Of a DNA stretch of 36,586 nucleotides, positions 6,859 through 13,554 are shown in pieces; the first letter of the stretch is position 1; the number at the start of each line of letters is the position of its first letter. Source of the stretch: a virus; the IMG/VR virus record IMGVR_UViG_3300042090_000130, positions 1 through 36,586 of that record; one strand, written 5' to 3'. The notes under the pieces are model-generated. The model searched no databases. It worked only from the letters and a program-made list of their open reading frames with translations, and was not told the DNA's origin. The position numbers were made by a program, and so were the translations under genes.

Positions 6859-7051
6859 GAACAGCGCTAAGTGCGACAAATGCGGCGTAGAGATAGAATC
6901 CACGAATAGGCACGACTTTCGCGTACATCGCTGCAAGCCGGAAGATGCTGACTGGCATTTTGCCGTAGATGGCGGTAAGGCATACATTCGCCGCGTGGGG
7001 ACAGGATTTACAGATACATCAGTTTTTACGGAGAACAGCGATGGAGAATGA
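6842..7051 (+). CDS. Small zinc-binding protein of phage CxxC...VDGGxxYxRR type
   Basis: A 69-residue protein. It has CDKCG at residues 11-15, a His-rich/Cys segment (RHDFRVHRCK) and then FAVDGGKAYIRRVG. Small phage proteins with a CxxC pair, a conserved HDF and a C-terminal VDGG-x2-Y-x-RR signature recur in replication regions (I associate them with DUF7695); the function is unknown. Usually a second CxC/CxxC precedes VDGG, whereas here only one Cys (HRC) remains, so the metal site may use His or be degenerate. The start at 6842 or 6845 follows GGAGG and lies inside the end of the FEN gene. The stop overlaps the next ATG. Confidence 0.7.
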   Translation: MMAILKNSAKCDKCGVEIESTNRHDFRVHRCKPEDADWHFAVDGGKAYIRRVGTGFTDTSVFTENSDGE

Positions 7052-7265
7052 CGATCACGCAGAAGTATTTGAGCAGATCATGCAGGACTACAACTTCATG
7101 CTCTCTATGGAGCAGTGGGCTACGAGCGACCTGGTGAAGCTGGCTAACCTGATTGACATTGAGTTGCAGCAGAGGGCGGAGGCTGAGCAGACCCTGCGAG
7201 AGCAGGAGGCCAACTACAATGCGGAAGTGCGGGCGGCTATCAGTGTCCTGGAAGGTCACTACTAA
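7041..7265 (+). CDS. Small acidic helical protein, unknown function
   Basis: A 74-residue protein beginning MENDDHAEVFEQIMQDYNF. It is predicted nearly all helical, with a coiled-coil-like second half (LQQRAEAEQTLREQEANYNAE). ATG 7041 overlaps the previous stop and follows ACGGAGA at correct spacing, so the longer upstream in-frame start at 6969 is rejected. The stop is one base before the DUF4406 start. No family is recognised. Confidence 0.6.
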   Translation: MENDDHAEVFEQIMQDYNFMLSMEQWATSDLVKLANLIDIELQQRAEAEQTLREQEANYNAEVRAAISVLEGHY

Positions 7266-7266
7266 G

Positions 7267-7680
7267 ATGGCTACCATCTACATCGCAGGACCCATGACCG
7301 GGTATCCAGCGTTCAACTTCCCTGCGTTCACAGAGGCAGCGGCTACGCTGCGTAGCCAGGGACTTAAGGTTATTAGTCCGCATGAACTTGACAAGGAACA
7401 CGATGCAGCAGACGCGGCCACCGCAGCGGCAAGCAAGACAGGTAACATCAGCGACCTTAAGCAGACGTGGGGAGATTTTCTCAGCCGAGACGTTAAGGTC
7501 GTGGCTGATGAAGCTACGGGGGTCGCGCTTCTACGCAACTGGGAGCGAAGCAAGGGAGCTAAACTTGAGGTTACTGTTGCTCTATTGGGAGGGAAGCCTA
7601 TCTACCAATACCATGAAGCAGCTGGGCTTACAGAACTGGATAGAACATGGGTAAAAGACGTACTGTACGCCAACTTGTAG
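7267..7680 (+). CDS. DUF4406 protein (nucleoside deoxyribosyltransferase-like fold)
   Basis: A 137-residue protein with the DUF4406 signature at its N-terminus: IYIAGPMTGYPAFNFPAF (residues ~4-21), then GLKVISPHEL, and later DVKVVADEATGVALLRNWERSKGAKLEV. The middle acid/Asn motif and the GA-K-E-type segment correspond to the nucleoside 2-deoxyribosyltransferase/SLOG-related fold. Proteins of this group are common in phages and are thought to act on nucleotides or deoxyribosides; activity is unproven. ATG 7267 is chosen because it directly precedes the conserved strand. It is the second Rossmann-like nucleotide-binding protein in this cluster, after the DUF2493 gene. The stop is overlapped by the resolvase gene. 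Confidence 0.88.
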   Translation: MATIYIAGPMTGYPAFNFPAFTEAAATLRSQGLKVISPHELDKEHDAADAATAAASKTGNISDLKQTWGDFLSRDVKVVADEATGVALLRNWERSKGAKLEVTVALLGGKPIYQYHEAAGLTELDRTWVKDVLYANL

Positions 7681-8195
7681 GAGTTATACCAGGGCACCGC
7701 AGCGGAACTAAGCGCGGTGACAGGCATTGGATCGATCCAGAGGGGAATAAATGGGATTCACGCTATGAGTACGCAGTTTACGCCGCCTACACAAAAGCTG
7801 GCTTCAAAGTCAGACGCACGACCAAAAGTGATACGATGGCCTTCATTCTGCCCATTAAGGGGGGAAAGTGCGGAGATTGTGGATCAACTGAAGTTGGTCA
7901 ACAGCGGACTTATACGCCGGATCTATATGTTGATCCCGATCATACCAAACGTAAAACCATCGGTTATTACATCGAGGCTAAGGGCTACTTACGGGCTAAA
8001 GAACGTGCGCTTCTCCGTGCTTTCTATAAAGCGCACCCGGATTCTGCTGTCCGTTTCTTACTCCAAAGGGACTTCCCCTCCGGAGCCAAGTCCAAAGTCA
8101 CGGGTAAACGCAGCAGCATAACGCAGTGGTTTAGGAAGTTCTTACCCAATGCTAAAGTGGAAATTTGGAATGGGCAGCCGCCCAAAGGATGGTGA
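7647..8195 (+). CDS. T7 endonuclease I-type Holliday junction resolvase
   Basis: A 182-residue PD-(D/E)xK-type nuclease. The active-site pattern is Glu41 in RYEYAVYAA, Asp92 in YTPDLYVD, and Glu110-Ala-Lys112 in YYIEAKGYL, the same order and spacing as the Glu/Asp/Glu/Lys set of phage T7 endonuclease I, which resolves branched DNA before packaging and helps degrade host DNA. A CGDCG pair (75-79) suggests a small zinc loop inserted between strands. It starts 34 bases before the DUF4406 stop. The family assignment is well supported by the catalytic residues. Confidence 0.88.
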   Translation: MGKRRTVRQLVGVIPGHRSGTKRGDRHWIDPEGNKWDSRYEYAVYAAYTKAGFKVRRTTKSDTMAFILPIKGGKCGDCGSTEVGQQRTYTPDLYVDPDHTKRKTIGYYIEAKGYLRAKERALLRAFYKAHPDSAVRFLLQRDFPSGAKSKVTGKRSSITQWFRKFLPNAKVEIWNGQPPKGW

Positions 8196-8197
8196 GC

Positions 8198-8650
8198 ATG
8201 CTTAGCTTTATTCAGCGGCGCAGAGCCGCATTCGAGCAATGGCTTGATGGCAAACGAGAAGCAACTAGGCGGCGCAATCTCAGCGCAGAAGCTGCTGATA
8301 TTGAGGGGCAGATCCGCGCGCAGTTGAATCAGCAGTATCGTCAGCGGGAGGCCGATGCTGAGCGTCGCGGGTTCGATCTAGGTGTGCAGCGCACGCGGGA
8401 CACCTACACAGCGGAGTATGCCAAACTGCGTGCCGAGTTAGCTTTAGCCGCTGAGAAGAACTATACGTGGGTGAATGATCGCGGTATCAAGTCTGGCGAT
8501 ATCGTTCAGGACGCTAACGGAGTCAACTTCGTAGCCTTATCACAGGAACATATTGATGAACTCAAAAAAGGCCAAGGCGCTGCGGCAGGGACTCAAAGAG
8601 TACAGCAAACGCGCAAACCCCGAACGCGCGGCCGAGCTAAAAGGAATTGA
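8198..8650 (+). CDS. Coiled-coil early protein, unknown function
   Basis: A 150-residue protein. The first ~100 residues form a long charged helix (FIQRRRAAFEQWLDGKREATRRR..., IRAQLNQQYRQREADAERR, AKLRAELALAAEKN). A small beta-rich element follows (KSGDIVQDANGVNFVALSQEHI), then a basic tail (RKPRTRGRAKRN). The basic tail suggests nucleic-acid contact. ATG 8198 is preferred because AGGAT lies 7 bases upstream; ATG 8189 and GTG 8192 are alternatives. The gene's 3' end is overlapped by the frames at 8556 and 8656. No family is recognised. Confidence 0.6.
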   Translation: MLSFIQRRRAAFEQWLDGKREATRRRNLSAEAADIEGQIRAQLNQQYRQREADAERRGFDLGVQRTRDTYTAEYAKLRAELALAAEKNYTWVNDRGIKSGDIVQDANGVNFVALSQEHIDELKKGQGAAAGTQRVQQTRKPRTRGRAKRN

Positions 8651-9017
8651 GCACTATGGAATCAACAGCGAAACAGGCGAGCAGTTTCTTGCTAGCGTCA
8701 CAGCAGTACTCTCCCCTACATGTCCACGGGGGCTATACCAGCGGACTAAGCGGCTCATTAAAGCCGCAGTCCACAGAAGCCGACCCCAATGGGCTGACTT
8801 CAAGCTCTCCAGGGGCGAAATTAGACGCCGGAAAGGTGGACATACTCCGCGGAGCATTCCTCTACTTTCCGAAAGCACTGGAGGCAGTGGCACAAGTATC
8901 GGAGATAGGAGCGAAAAAGTACGCTTGGGAGGGGTGGAGAACGGTGCCGGATGGCGTGACGCGCTACGGCGCCGCATTGAGCAGACACTTGATGCACAAG
9001 CCGGGAACGCGGGATAA
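8556..9017 (+). CDS. Small basic phage protein with CPRGLYQRTK motif, overlapping DUF5664
   Basis: ATG 8556 is preceded by AGGA (8544-8547) at 8-base spacing. The first ~75 residues look like a genuine small phage protein: MNSKKAKALRQGLKEYSKRA, then HYGINSETGEQFLASVTAVL, then PTCPRGLYQRTKRLIKAA. To my recollection a P-x-C-x-R-x-x-Y-x-x-x-K end recurs in small basic phage proteins of unknown function. Beyond residue ~75 the frame continues open but runs opposite the strongly conserved DUF5664 frame and has shadow-like composition, so the conserved unit may be only the N-terminal half. Overlap with 8198-8650 and 8656-9117 makes this a three-gene overprint. Confidence 0.45.
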   Translation: MNSKKAKALRQGLKEYSKRANPERAAELKGIEHYGINSETGEQFLASVTAVLSPTCPRGLYQRTKRLIKAAVHRSRPQWADFKLSRGEIRRRKGGHTPRSIPLLSESTGGSGTSIGDRSEKVRLGGVENGAGWRDALRRRIEQTLDAQAGNAG

Positions 9018-9117
9018 TGGTCCTGGCGGTACGGGTTGCCTGCACGCTGCACAGGTAGCCTGGAATGCCCTGGCCATACTTGAATTACTTATTGAGCAAA
9101 ATAACAATGCCGTTTAG
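8656..9117 (+). CDS. DUF5664 dATP/dGTP pyrophosphohydrolase-like protein
   Basis: A 153-residue protein whose C-terminal ~100 residues carry the DUF5664 pattern: GAKLDAGKVDILRG (53-66), FPKALEAVAQVSEIGAKKYAWEGW (71-94), RYGAALSRHLM (103-113) and CLHAAQVAWNALAILELL (128-145). This all-alpha family is annotated as dATP/dGTP diphosphohydrolase-like and includes MazZ-type enzymes that reshape the purine dNTP pool in 2-aminoadenine phages. No PurZ-like gene is visible here, so a general dNTP-pool role is the safer inference. The first ~52 residues are low-complexity Ser/Gly and overlap the 8556 frame. ATG 8656 is used with AAAGGA upstream; a TTG at 8647 is possible. Confidence 0.8.
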   Translation: MESTAKQASSFLLASQQYSPLHVHGGYTSGLSGSLKPQSTEADPNGLTSSSPGAKLDAGKVDILRGAFLYFPKALEAVAQVSEIGAKKYAWEGWRTVPDGVTRYGAALSRHLMHKPGTRDNGPGGTGCLHAAQVAWNALAILELLIEQNNNAV

Positions 9118-9400
9118 TGATATACGCCGACATAGAAGCGCCTACTATAAGCGCACATATGGTATCACCATTGATGAATACGACGCGCAACTAGCAGCAC
9201 AGAATGGCGTGTGCTTTATTTGTAAAGCGCCGCCAAAAACACGCAAGCTTAGTGTAGACCATAACCACGCGACTGGCGAAGTGAGGAAGTTACTTTGCCA
9301 GCGCTGTAACCTGGCCGCTGCAATGGCTGAGCGAGAAGGAAATTATATGTGGAATATAATTCAGTATGTAGGAGGAAACTATGACAGCATCGTCTCCTAA
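9107..9400 (+). CDS. Endonuclease VII-like HNH/His-Me nuclease
   Basis: A 97-residue protein with the recombination endonuclease VII layout: YGITIDEYDAQLAAQNGVC (residues 18-36), CFIC (36-39), LSVDHNHATGEVRKLLC (48-64) and CQRCN (64-68). Cys36, 39, 64 and 67 would hold zinc, and DHNH with the following Asn68 forms the beta-beta-alpha-metal site. Endonuclease VII cuts branched DNA; many small homologues in phages may be nicking or homing-type enzymes. Together with the T7 endonuclease I-type gene this gives two branch-type nucleases in one cluster. The start at 9107 is adjacent to the DUF5664 stop. The 3' end overlaps the next gene by about 20 bases. Confidence 0.88.
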   Translation: MPFSDIRRHRSAYYKRTYGITIDEYDAQLAAQNGVCFICKAPPKTRKLSVDHNHATGEVRKLLCQRCNLAAAMAEREGNYMWNIIQYVGGNYDSIVS

Positions 9401-10157
9401 AATACTGCTACTTGATATTGAGACAGTTCCGCTGGAGTCCTGGACGTGGGGACTCTGGGACCAGAATGTCGGCTTAGACCAGATCAAGACTGAGTGGTCT
9501 ATCATCAGCTTCGCTGCGAAGTGGTTTGGTAAGCGAGAGGTTATCTACCACGACACAAAGGGTGACGTGCGTAACGACTGGAAGCTGTTGGGGGAGATAT
9601 GGAAGCTGCTGGACGCGGCCGACATTGTTGTTGCACAGAACGGGAGGCGCTTCGATGTAAAAAAGATCAATGCGAGGCTTATAATGTCTGGTTATGGCCC
9701 GTACTCCCCTGTCCGAATTGTGGATACGCTGCTGGTGGCGAAGAAGCACTTTGCTTTCACCAGCAACAAGCTGGCCTGGACCAGCAAGTATCTCACTGAT
9801 GCGCCGAAGTCCGAGCATAAAAAGTTCCCTGGCTTCGAGCTATGGGCAGAGGTTATGAAAGACAACCCCAAGGCGTGGGCGGAGATGAAGAAGTACAACA
9901 TACAGGATATCAGGAGCCTGGAGAAGCTATACAAGAAGCTGCTGCCCTGGATCGATAATCATCCGAATGTAGGTGCCTATAACTTCAAAGCCACACCCAG
10001 TTGCCCGAAGTGTGGCTCCGCTAAGATGCAGCAGAGAGGTTTCGCTGTACTGCAGCAGGGTAAGTATGCTAGGTATCAGTGTCAGAGTTGCGCTGGATGG
10101 AGTAGAGGTAAAGTTATGTTACTGGATAAGGACAAACGAAAGAGTATGCTGGCATGA
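9381..10157 (+). CDS. DEDD-type 3'-5' exonuclease (RNase H-like) with C-terminal zinc ribbon
   Basis: A 258-residue protein. The exonuclease core shows ILLLDIETVP (Asp12, Glu14), IVVAQNGRRFDVKKINARL (motif II region), IVDTLLVAKK and KKYNIQDIRSLEKLYKKL (motif III region, the Asp of QD). The C-terminus has a zinc ribbon: CPKCGS then CQSC about 25 residues later. This resembles YprB/DnaQ-like ribonuclease H-fold phage exonucleases. Because the polymerase carries its own proofreading domain, this enzyme more likely acts in recombination, RNA or host-DNA degradation. The start has a strong GGAGGA at ideal spacing. The stop overlaps the next ATG. Confidence 0.88.
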   Translation: MTASSPKILLLDIETVPLESWTWGLWDQNVGLDQIKTEWSIISFAAKWFGKREVIYHDTKGDVRNDWKLLGEIWKLLDAADIVVAQNGRRFDVKKINARLIMSGYGPYSPVRIVDTLLVAKKHFAFTSNKLAWTSKYLTDAPKSEHKKFPGFELWAEVMKDNPKAWAEMKKYNIQDIRSLEKLYKKLLPWIDNHPNVGAYNFKATPSCPKCGSAKMQQRGFAVLQQGKYARYQCQSCAGWSRGKVMLLDKDKRKSMLA

Positions 10158-10975
10158 GTAAACTAGCAGCCGGTGTATCTAGCACGAAGCGAGAGGATCT
10201 AGAGGCCCTTGTGGCTATGGGGGATACCAGTGTTCCAGGCGTCGAAATGTCCGACCTTAATGATGGGGATATTCTCGCCCGCACTCGGGAGAATGTCAAT
10301 CCTAACGGACAATTTCAATTCGTATATGTTCCTGAAACGGGTGATCCCATCACGTCAGACTGGGTTGGCCAGGATTTCAAAAAACAGGTACTCAGAGGAT
10401 GGGTGGACGGCGTTAAGTCTGCTATCATTGGCAGGGGGCACGCTGGAATACAAGCAGCCAACGAAGCAGCGGCGGAAGCCAAGCTAAAGCGGCTACAGCA
10501 AGAGCAGATGGAGGTAGAGGAAGATGACGCAGCAATCCCCAGTGATGACGGAGTGGGAGTGGATACTAGCGCGGCGCCAGTGGGAACGGGAACAAAACTT
10601 CGCGGAGCGGTACAACAGAGCACTCGACCTGCACAACGAGTCAGTGCGCCGAGCGCAGACCCCTCCACCTACGTCGAAGATCAATTAGAGTTGGCACGAG
10701 AACGCCTGCGTGCTGCCGAACAGGCACAGCAGGATATCACACGAGAAGTATTGACAGCACGGAGAGATTATGACAAATGGCAAGCGCTTTCTGCCGCTCT
10801 TGGCGGCATTGGTGATGATGGGCTGCGCGGTACAGACGGACCCAGCGGAAGCAACATTGAAACAGCAAAATCGCTGCGCGGAGTTGAATACGTGGAGCGA
10901 GTACTTCCAAGCGTGCGCGAGCAGTCAGGGAAGCTGCGTACTCAGCCTGGACAACCTCAAGGAGTACGACGCTAA
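10154..10975 (+). CDS. Coiled-coil protein of unknown function, hosting two overlapping ORFs
   Basis: A 273-residue frame starting at an ATGA overlap. Residues 1-95 look folded (EDLEALVAMGDTSVPG, GQFQFVYVPETGDPITSDW, FKKQVLRGWVDGVKSAIIG), a charged helix (AAAEAKLKRLQQEQMEVEE) and a low-complexity linker follow, then a coiled coil (YVEDQLELARERLRAAEQAQ...ARRDYDKWQALSAAL). The coiled-coil block ending in a KW-x-ALSxAL motif resembles small phage coiled-coil proteins. After about residue 215 the frame overlaps the lipoprotein ORF and its sequence is shadow-like (Gly/Gln/Arg-rich). A W-rich ORF is embedded in the linker portion. It is the last large early gene. Confidence 0.55.
   Translation: MSKLAAGVSSTKREDLEALVAMGDTSVPGVEMSDLNDGDILARTRENVNPNGQFQFVYVPETGDPITSDWVGQDFKKQVLRGWVDGVKSAIIGRGHAGIQAANEAAAEAKLKRLQQEQMEVEEDDAAIPSDDGVGVDTSAAPVGTGTKLRGAVQQSTRPAQRVSAPSADPSTYVEDQLELARERLRAAEQAQQDITREVLTARRDYDKWQALSAALGGIGDDGLRGTDGPSGSNIETAKSLRGVEYVERVLPSVREQSGKLRTQPGQPQGVRR
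10524..10688 (+). CDS. 54-residue Trp/Arg-rich ORF embedded in the coiled-coil gene
   Basis: ATG 10524 is preceded by GGAGGT (10510-10515) at 8-base spacing, a near-consensus ribosome site. The product begins MTQQSPVMTEWEWILARRQW, continues with EQNFAERYNRALDLHNESVRRAQ and ends PPPTSKIN. It looks like a real amphipathic helical protein. In the host frame the same bases encode a Gly/Ser/Ala/Pro linker, which is typical of a segment constrained by another frame. It may be the true product here with the longer frame a fusion, or both may be made. No family is recognised. Confidence 0.45.
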   Translation: MTQQSPVMTEWEWILARRQWEREQNFAERYNRALDLHNESVRRAQTPPPTSKIN

Positions 10976-11090
10976 GAAAAAGGAATATCTGGCTAGCTGC
11001 CTCACGCCTGAGCAGAAGTTGCAACTGCTTGCGCCTAAGCCGGAAGTAAAGCCAATTCACCATCAGGGTGAGACTACGGCGCAAAACTAG
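10770..11090 (+). CDS. Lipoprotein, last early gene
   Basis: A 106-residue frame with a lipoprotein signal: MTNGKRFLPLLAALVMMGC, with the lipobox cysteine at residue 19. The mature part is soluble and helical with four further cysteines (RCAELNTW, QACASSQGSCVLS, LASCLTP) and a Pro/Lys-rich C-terminus. GGAGAG lies just upstream of ATG 10770. The 5' two thirds overlap the 10154-10975 frame. It ends about 10 bases before the convergent terminator. It could be an outer-membrane spanin subunit given its size, or a superinfection-exclusion lipoprotein, but no inner-membrane partner is visible and the lysis genes are on the opposite strand. Confidence 0.6.
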   Translation: MTNGKRFLPLLAALVMMGCAVQTDPAEATLKQQNRCAELNTWSEYFQACASSQGSCVLSLDNLKEYDAKKKEYLASCLTPEQKLQLLAPKPEVKPIHHQGETTAQN

Positions 11091-11101
11091 CGCCCATAAA
11101 A

Positions 11102-11123
11102 AAGGCCCTCTTCGGAGGGCCTT
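11102..11123. terminator. Bidirectional intrinsic terminator with UUCG loop
   Basis: A perfect 9-bp stem AAGGCCCTC / GAGGGCCTT closes on a TTCG tetraloop. It is preceded by a run of A (from 11098) and followed by a T-rich CTTCTT, so it can terminate in both directions. It lies exactly between the last rightward early gene (stop 11090) and the last leftward late gene (stop 11127). Confidence 0.9.
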
Positions 11124-11126
11124 CTT

Positions 11127-11354
11127 CTATGCGAGCACTTCGCGCTTTACTATCATCCCTTTCGGGATTCTACCCCTAGTATGGGTATCTCCATCATCTG
11201 CTAGATCCATTGCCAGTGTAACGTTATTCTCCGTCTCTTTGACTACCCAGCCCACGGACTGGACTATAGGATTATCATCATCTAAATCGTCTGTGGCTAT
11301 CCATCCGTCCTGTTCGCCTCCAGCATCCCGCCAAGTTATGCGCTCGATTTTCAT
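11127..11354 (-). CDS. Small late protein after the holin, unknown function
   Basis: A 75-residue protein beginning MKIERITWRDAGGEQDGW. The ATG at 11354 overlaps the holin stop (ATGA), so the longer upstream frame is discarded. The pattern (K-x-E-x-ITW-x-DA, then SVGWVVKETENNVTLAMDL, then RIPKGMIVKREVL) matches a small beta-rich protein often found in phages near lysis or structural genes, with no known function. It is the last gene of the late operon and ends at the terminator. Confidence 0.7.
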   Translation of the reverse strand: MKIERITWRDAGGEQDGWIATDDLDDDNPIVQSVGWVVKETENNVTLAMDLADDGDTHTRGRIPKGMIVKREVLA

Positions 11355-11755
11355 TTCTTGAAAGCAGCGGCAATGATCGGAACAACCTTCTCCACAGAGC
11401 GACCAGCGGTATACCCACCTATGCCTATCTGCAGCAGCGTCCAAGCTTGAGGCGCCAGCGGATTAGGTAGCCACTTAAAGCTATCACAGACCACCAGAGC
11501 AAGAAACACAAGCATAGTAATCCGGCGCCAGATAGCAGCAAGGAAATTGCTGGATGATGCCTCTGCTGCGATGATCTTAGTCTGTCCATCTAGCAGGCTC
11601 TGTTCGTATTGTAGTGTGGCCGTCTGCGCGGCCATCCCCGCTTGCAGTTGTGCTAGCTGCAGCTTTACTTTATCGTCACCGGATACCGTTATATGGTCTA
11701 TAACATCTGTTATAGGCTTAAGGATTCCTGCGACTATATCACCCACCACTGCCAT
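11351..11755 (-). CDS. Holin, three-TM (GTA-type) family
   Basis: A 134-residue membrane protein. The N-terminal third is amphipathic (AGILKPITDVIDHI), a Gln/Ala-rich helix follows (LQLAQLQAGMAAQTATLQYEQS), and hydrophobic segments lie at ~74-92 (ITMLVFLALVVCDSFKWL) and ~105-130 (LLQIGIGGYTAGRSVEKVVPIIAAAF). The pattern ending in GIGGY-x-x-GRS-x-EK is typical of the PF11351 'holin of 3TMs' family found in gene-transfer agents and phages. It overlaps the endolysin gene by 17 bases, a classic lysis cassette. It should control membrane permeabilisation to release the signal-less endolysin. Confidence 0.85.
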   Translation of the reverse strand: MAVVGDIVAGILKPITDVIDHITVSGDDKVKLQLAQLQAGMAAQTATLQYEQSLLDGQTKIIAAEASSSNFLAAIWRRITMLVFLALVVCDSFKWLPNPLAPQAWTLLQIGIGGYTAGRSVEKVVPIIAAAFKK

Positions 11756-12152
11756 ACGTCTCTCCTAATACGCTTAACAATCTGTTGATCCAGCCTAGGC
11801 CGTACTTGCTGAACTCTGCCGCGGCAAGGTAGTGCTTGGCTCTGTGCTGCGCATAGATCACTGGATCTTGCGTTATTTGTCCAATGGCCTTTGCGAGGCC
11901 AGGTCCCTGGTTAACAGCACAATCAAATCCCATGAGCTTACAGTTCTCAGGGAGAGAATCTGCATTAATCGCGTCCCAATAGGCTTTTTGATACAGCGGA
12001 GCAACAGTCTCAGGAGTAAGAGACGCAATATCCAAATCCGGATACGCACGTTTTGATATGCCCAAGTTCGTTTCACCACCTGGATCATTTGGGTCATTGA
12101 CATACCCTCCCTCGAACTTAAGGAGTATTGTCAGGGCTTGACTGAACTCCAT
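11739..12152 (-). CDS. GH108 endolysin (muramidase)
   Basis: A 137-residue protein. The N-terminus has the GH108 catalytic motif KFEGGYVNDPNDPGGETNLGI (Glu14), followed by LTPETVAPLYQKAYWDAINAD and FDCAVNQGPGLA. The C-terminal segment (RAKHYLAAAEFSKYGLGWINRLL) resembles the PG_binding_3 module that usually follows. The protein is somewhat shorter than common GH108 lysozymes (about 170-180). It has no signal peptide, so it needs the holin to reach peptidoglycan. It hydrolyses the murein glycan backbone at the end of infection. The 3' end overlaps the holin and the 5' end overlaps the preceding virion gene. Confidence 0.9.
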   Translation of the reverse strand: MEFSQALTILLKFEGGYVNDPNDPGGETNLGISKRAYPDLDIASLTPETVAPLYQKAYWDAINADSLPENCKLMGFDCAVNQGPGLAKAIGQITQDPVIYAQHRAKHYLAAAEFSKYGLGWINRLLSVLGETYGSGG

Positions 12153-13554
12153 TGGGGTCTCCGCTATTCAACTCTCTTCCTAGCTGGGCTGCGAAGCCTG
12201 GCACGTTGACAAACTTGCGCAGAGCAGGCTTTAGGCCGTTCTGTATGACATACTGAGCGCCACCTGGAACGGTAGCGGCTGCGGCGCGAGCTACTGCCAG
12301 CGTCTTGCTGTGAATGGGCGCAGTAGCATCCAGCGGCGTACCAGCCATACCCTCAGACTTCCGAAGTACCTGATATAGCGGGCTAGTGTTCACACCCTCA
12401 CTATAGCCGATAGGATCAGTCATCTTGAAATACCGGGTAAGCTTCGGCGTATTAATTTCCCCAGTAGCCGCATTTAGCGTATTGTCCCGGAGTTCAGCGA
12501 ACAGACCATAGCGCTTGCGTGCCTGGTCGTAGCTCTGCTGCACAGGTGCAGGTAAACCATCTTTGACCAGCGTCTCGACGTGATCTTTAACGCCATCCAG
12601 CGCCTTACTTAGCTGGTAGGAATCCCCACGAATCTTGCTGGCAGCGCTGCCTAAATTGGAGGATATCTGTCCGAGTGCCGCCCCGTTGGTGTGCCCATTA
12701 TCCACAGCGTCCATCAAGTCTTTAATGACTGGATGGTCCATCAGCGCGTCGCTGTTAGGGGTAAACTTACGATTTAGCGCAGCTATTGTTCCCGCAGTAT
12801 TGCTAGGATCAACTATGATAGTGCGCTCTGGATCACGTACAACATCCAGAAAGCCGCGTATCTGCTTACCTATGGCATTAAGAGCCGTAGGCGTCATCTT
12901 AGTATTGGCATCCAGACCCATCTCGCGGCCTACTAGTGTACCCAGTACATCCTGGTTGACTGAGCCGTTGACTGATGCCCAGCCGTTGTAATCCGCTGCC
13001 TGTAGCGGCGGGCGCTTAAGCCCAGCGCCAGATACGCCGCCCGTAGCCAATGTGGAGCTAATAATGCCGGCAGTGCTTTGTAGAGCACGCTCCCCTATGG
13101 TATCAGCTTTAGGCACGCCAGCCTTGTCCAGGGCCTTATTAGCCATCTGGTCATAGGTATCTTCTGGCAGCCCAAGCTCATGCTTGATCCAGGTAATCAC
13201 AGGGTTGGTCAGAGCGGCGTCGGCCGTCTGTGCTAGCCCCTGGGCGGCTCCCCTACCCAATATACCTACCTGGCGCCCTGTGGGGCTGGACTCCCCCATT
13301 TGCCCTTCAAAATCGTCGCCTGGCGACGGAGCAGGCGCAGGCGCGGCTTTCGGTTGGGGGGGCGCTACCTGGGTAGCGGGTAGGTCCATATCTGGCACAA
13401 ATCGACTACCAGCCCTTGGGACGATGATAGGGGCGTTAGCCCTAGTCTTGGCGTCCAGCGTACTAGGATCGATATCCCCTTGATTGAGCTTGGCTCCCTG
13501 CGCGTCGTTAGGGAATACCGGATACTGACCAGGGGGATCGGCCACGAAGCCCAT
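12118..13554 (-). CDS. Putative internal virion (ejection) protein
   Basis: A 478-residue protein. It has a Pro/Ala-rich disordered segment (PPQPKAAPAPAPSPGDD, around residue 68), then a Gly-rich hydrophobic region (GRGAAQGLAQTADAALTN, STAGIISSTLATGGVSGAG) and a long helical C-terminal half (LMDAVDNGHTNGAALGQISS, YQLSKALDGVKDHVETLV). It is the last of three consecutive large genes downstream of the tail fibre genes, the usual place of internal core or ejection proteins in podoviruses. No catalytic motif is seen. ATG 13554 abuts the preceding gene's stop. Confidence 0.55.
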   Translation of the reverse strand: MGFVADPPGQYPVFPNDAQGAKLNQGDIDPSTLDAKTRANAPIIVPRAGSRFVPDMDLPATQVAPPQPKAAPAPAPSPGDDFEGQMGESSPTGRQVGILGRGAAQGLAQTADAALTNPVITWIKHELGLPEDTYDQMANKALDKAGVPKADTIGERALQSTAGIISSTLATGGVSGAGLKRPPLQAADYNGWASVNGSVNQDVLGTLVGREMGLDANTKMTPTALNAIGKQIRGFLDVVRDPERTIIVDPSNTAGTIAALNRKFTPNSDALMDHPVIKDLMDAVDNGHTNGAALGQISSNLGSAASKIRGDSYQLSKALDGVKDHVETLVKDGLPAPVQQSYDQARKRYGLFAELRDNTLNAATGEINTPKLTRYFKMTDPIGYSEGVNTSPLYQVLRKSEGMAGTPLDATAPIHSKTLAVARAAAATVPGGAQYVIQNGLKPALRKFVNVPGFAAQLGRELNSGDPNGVQSSPDNTP

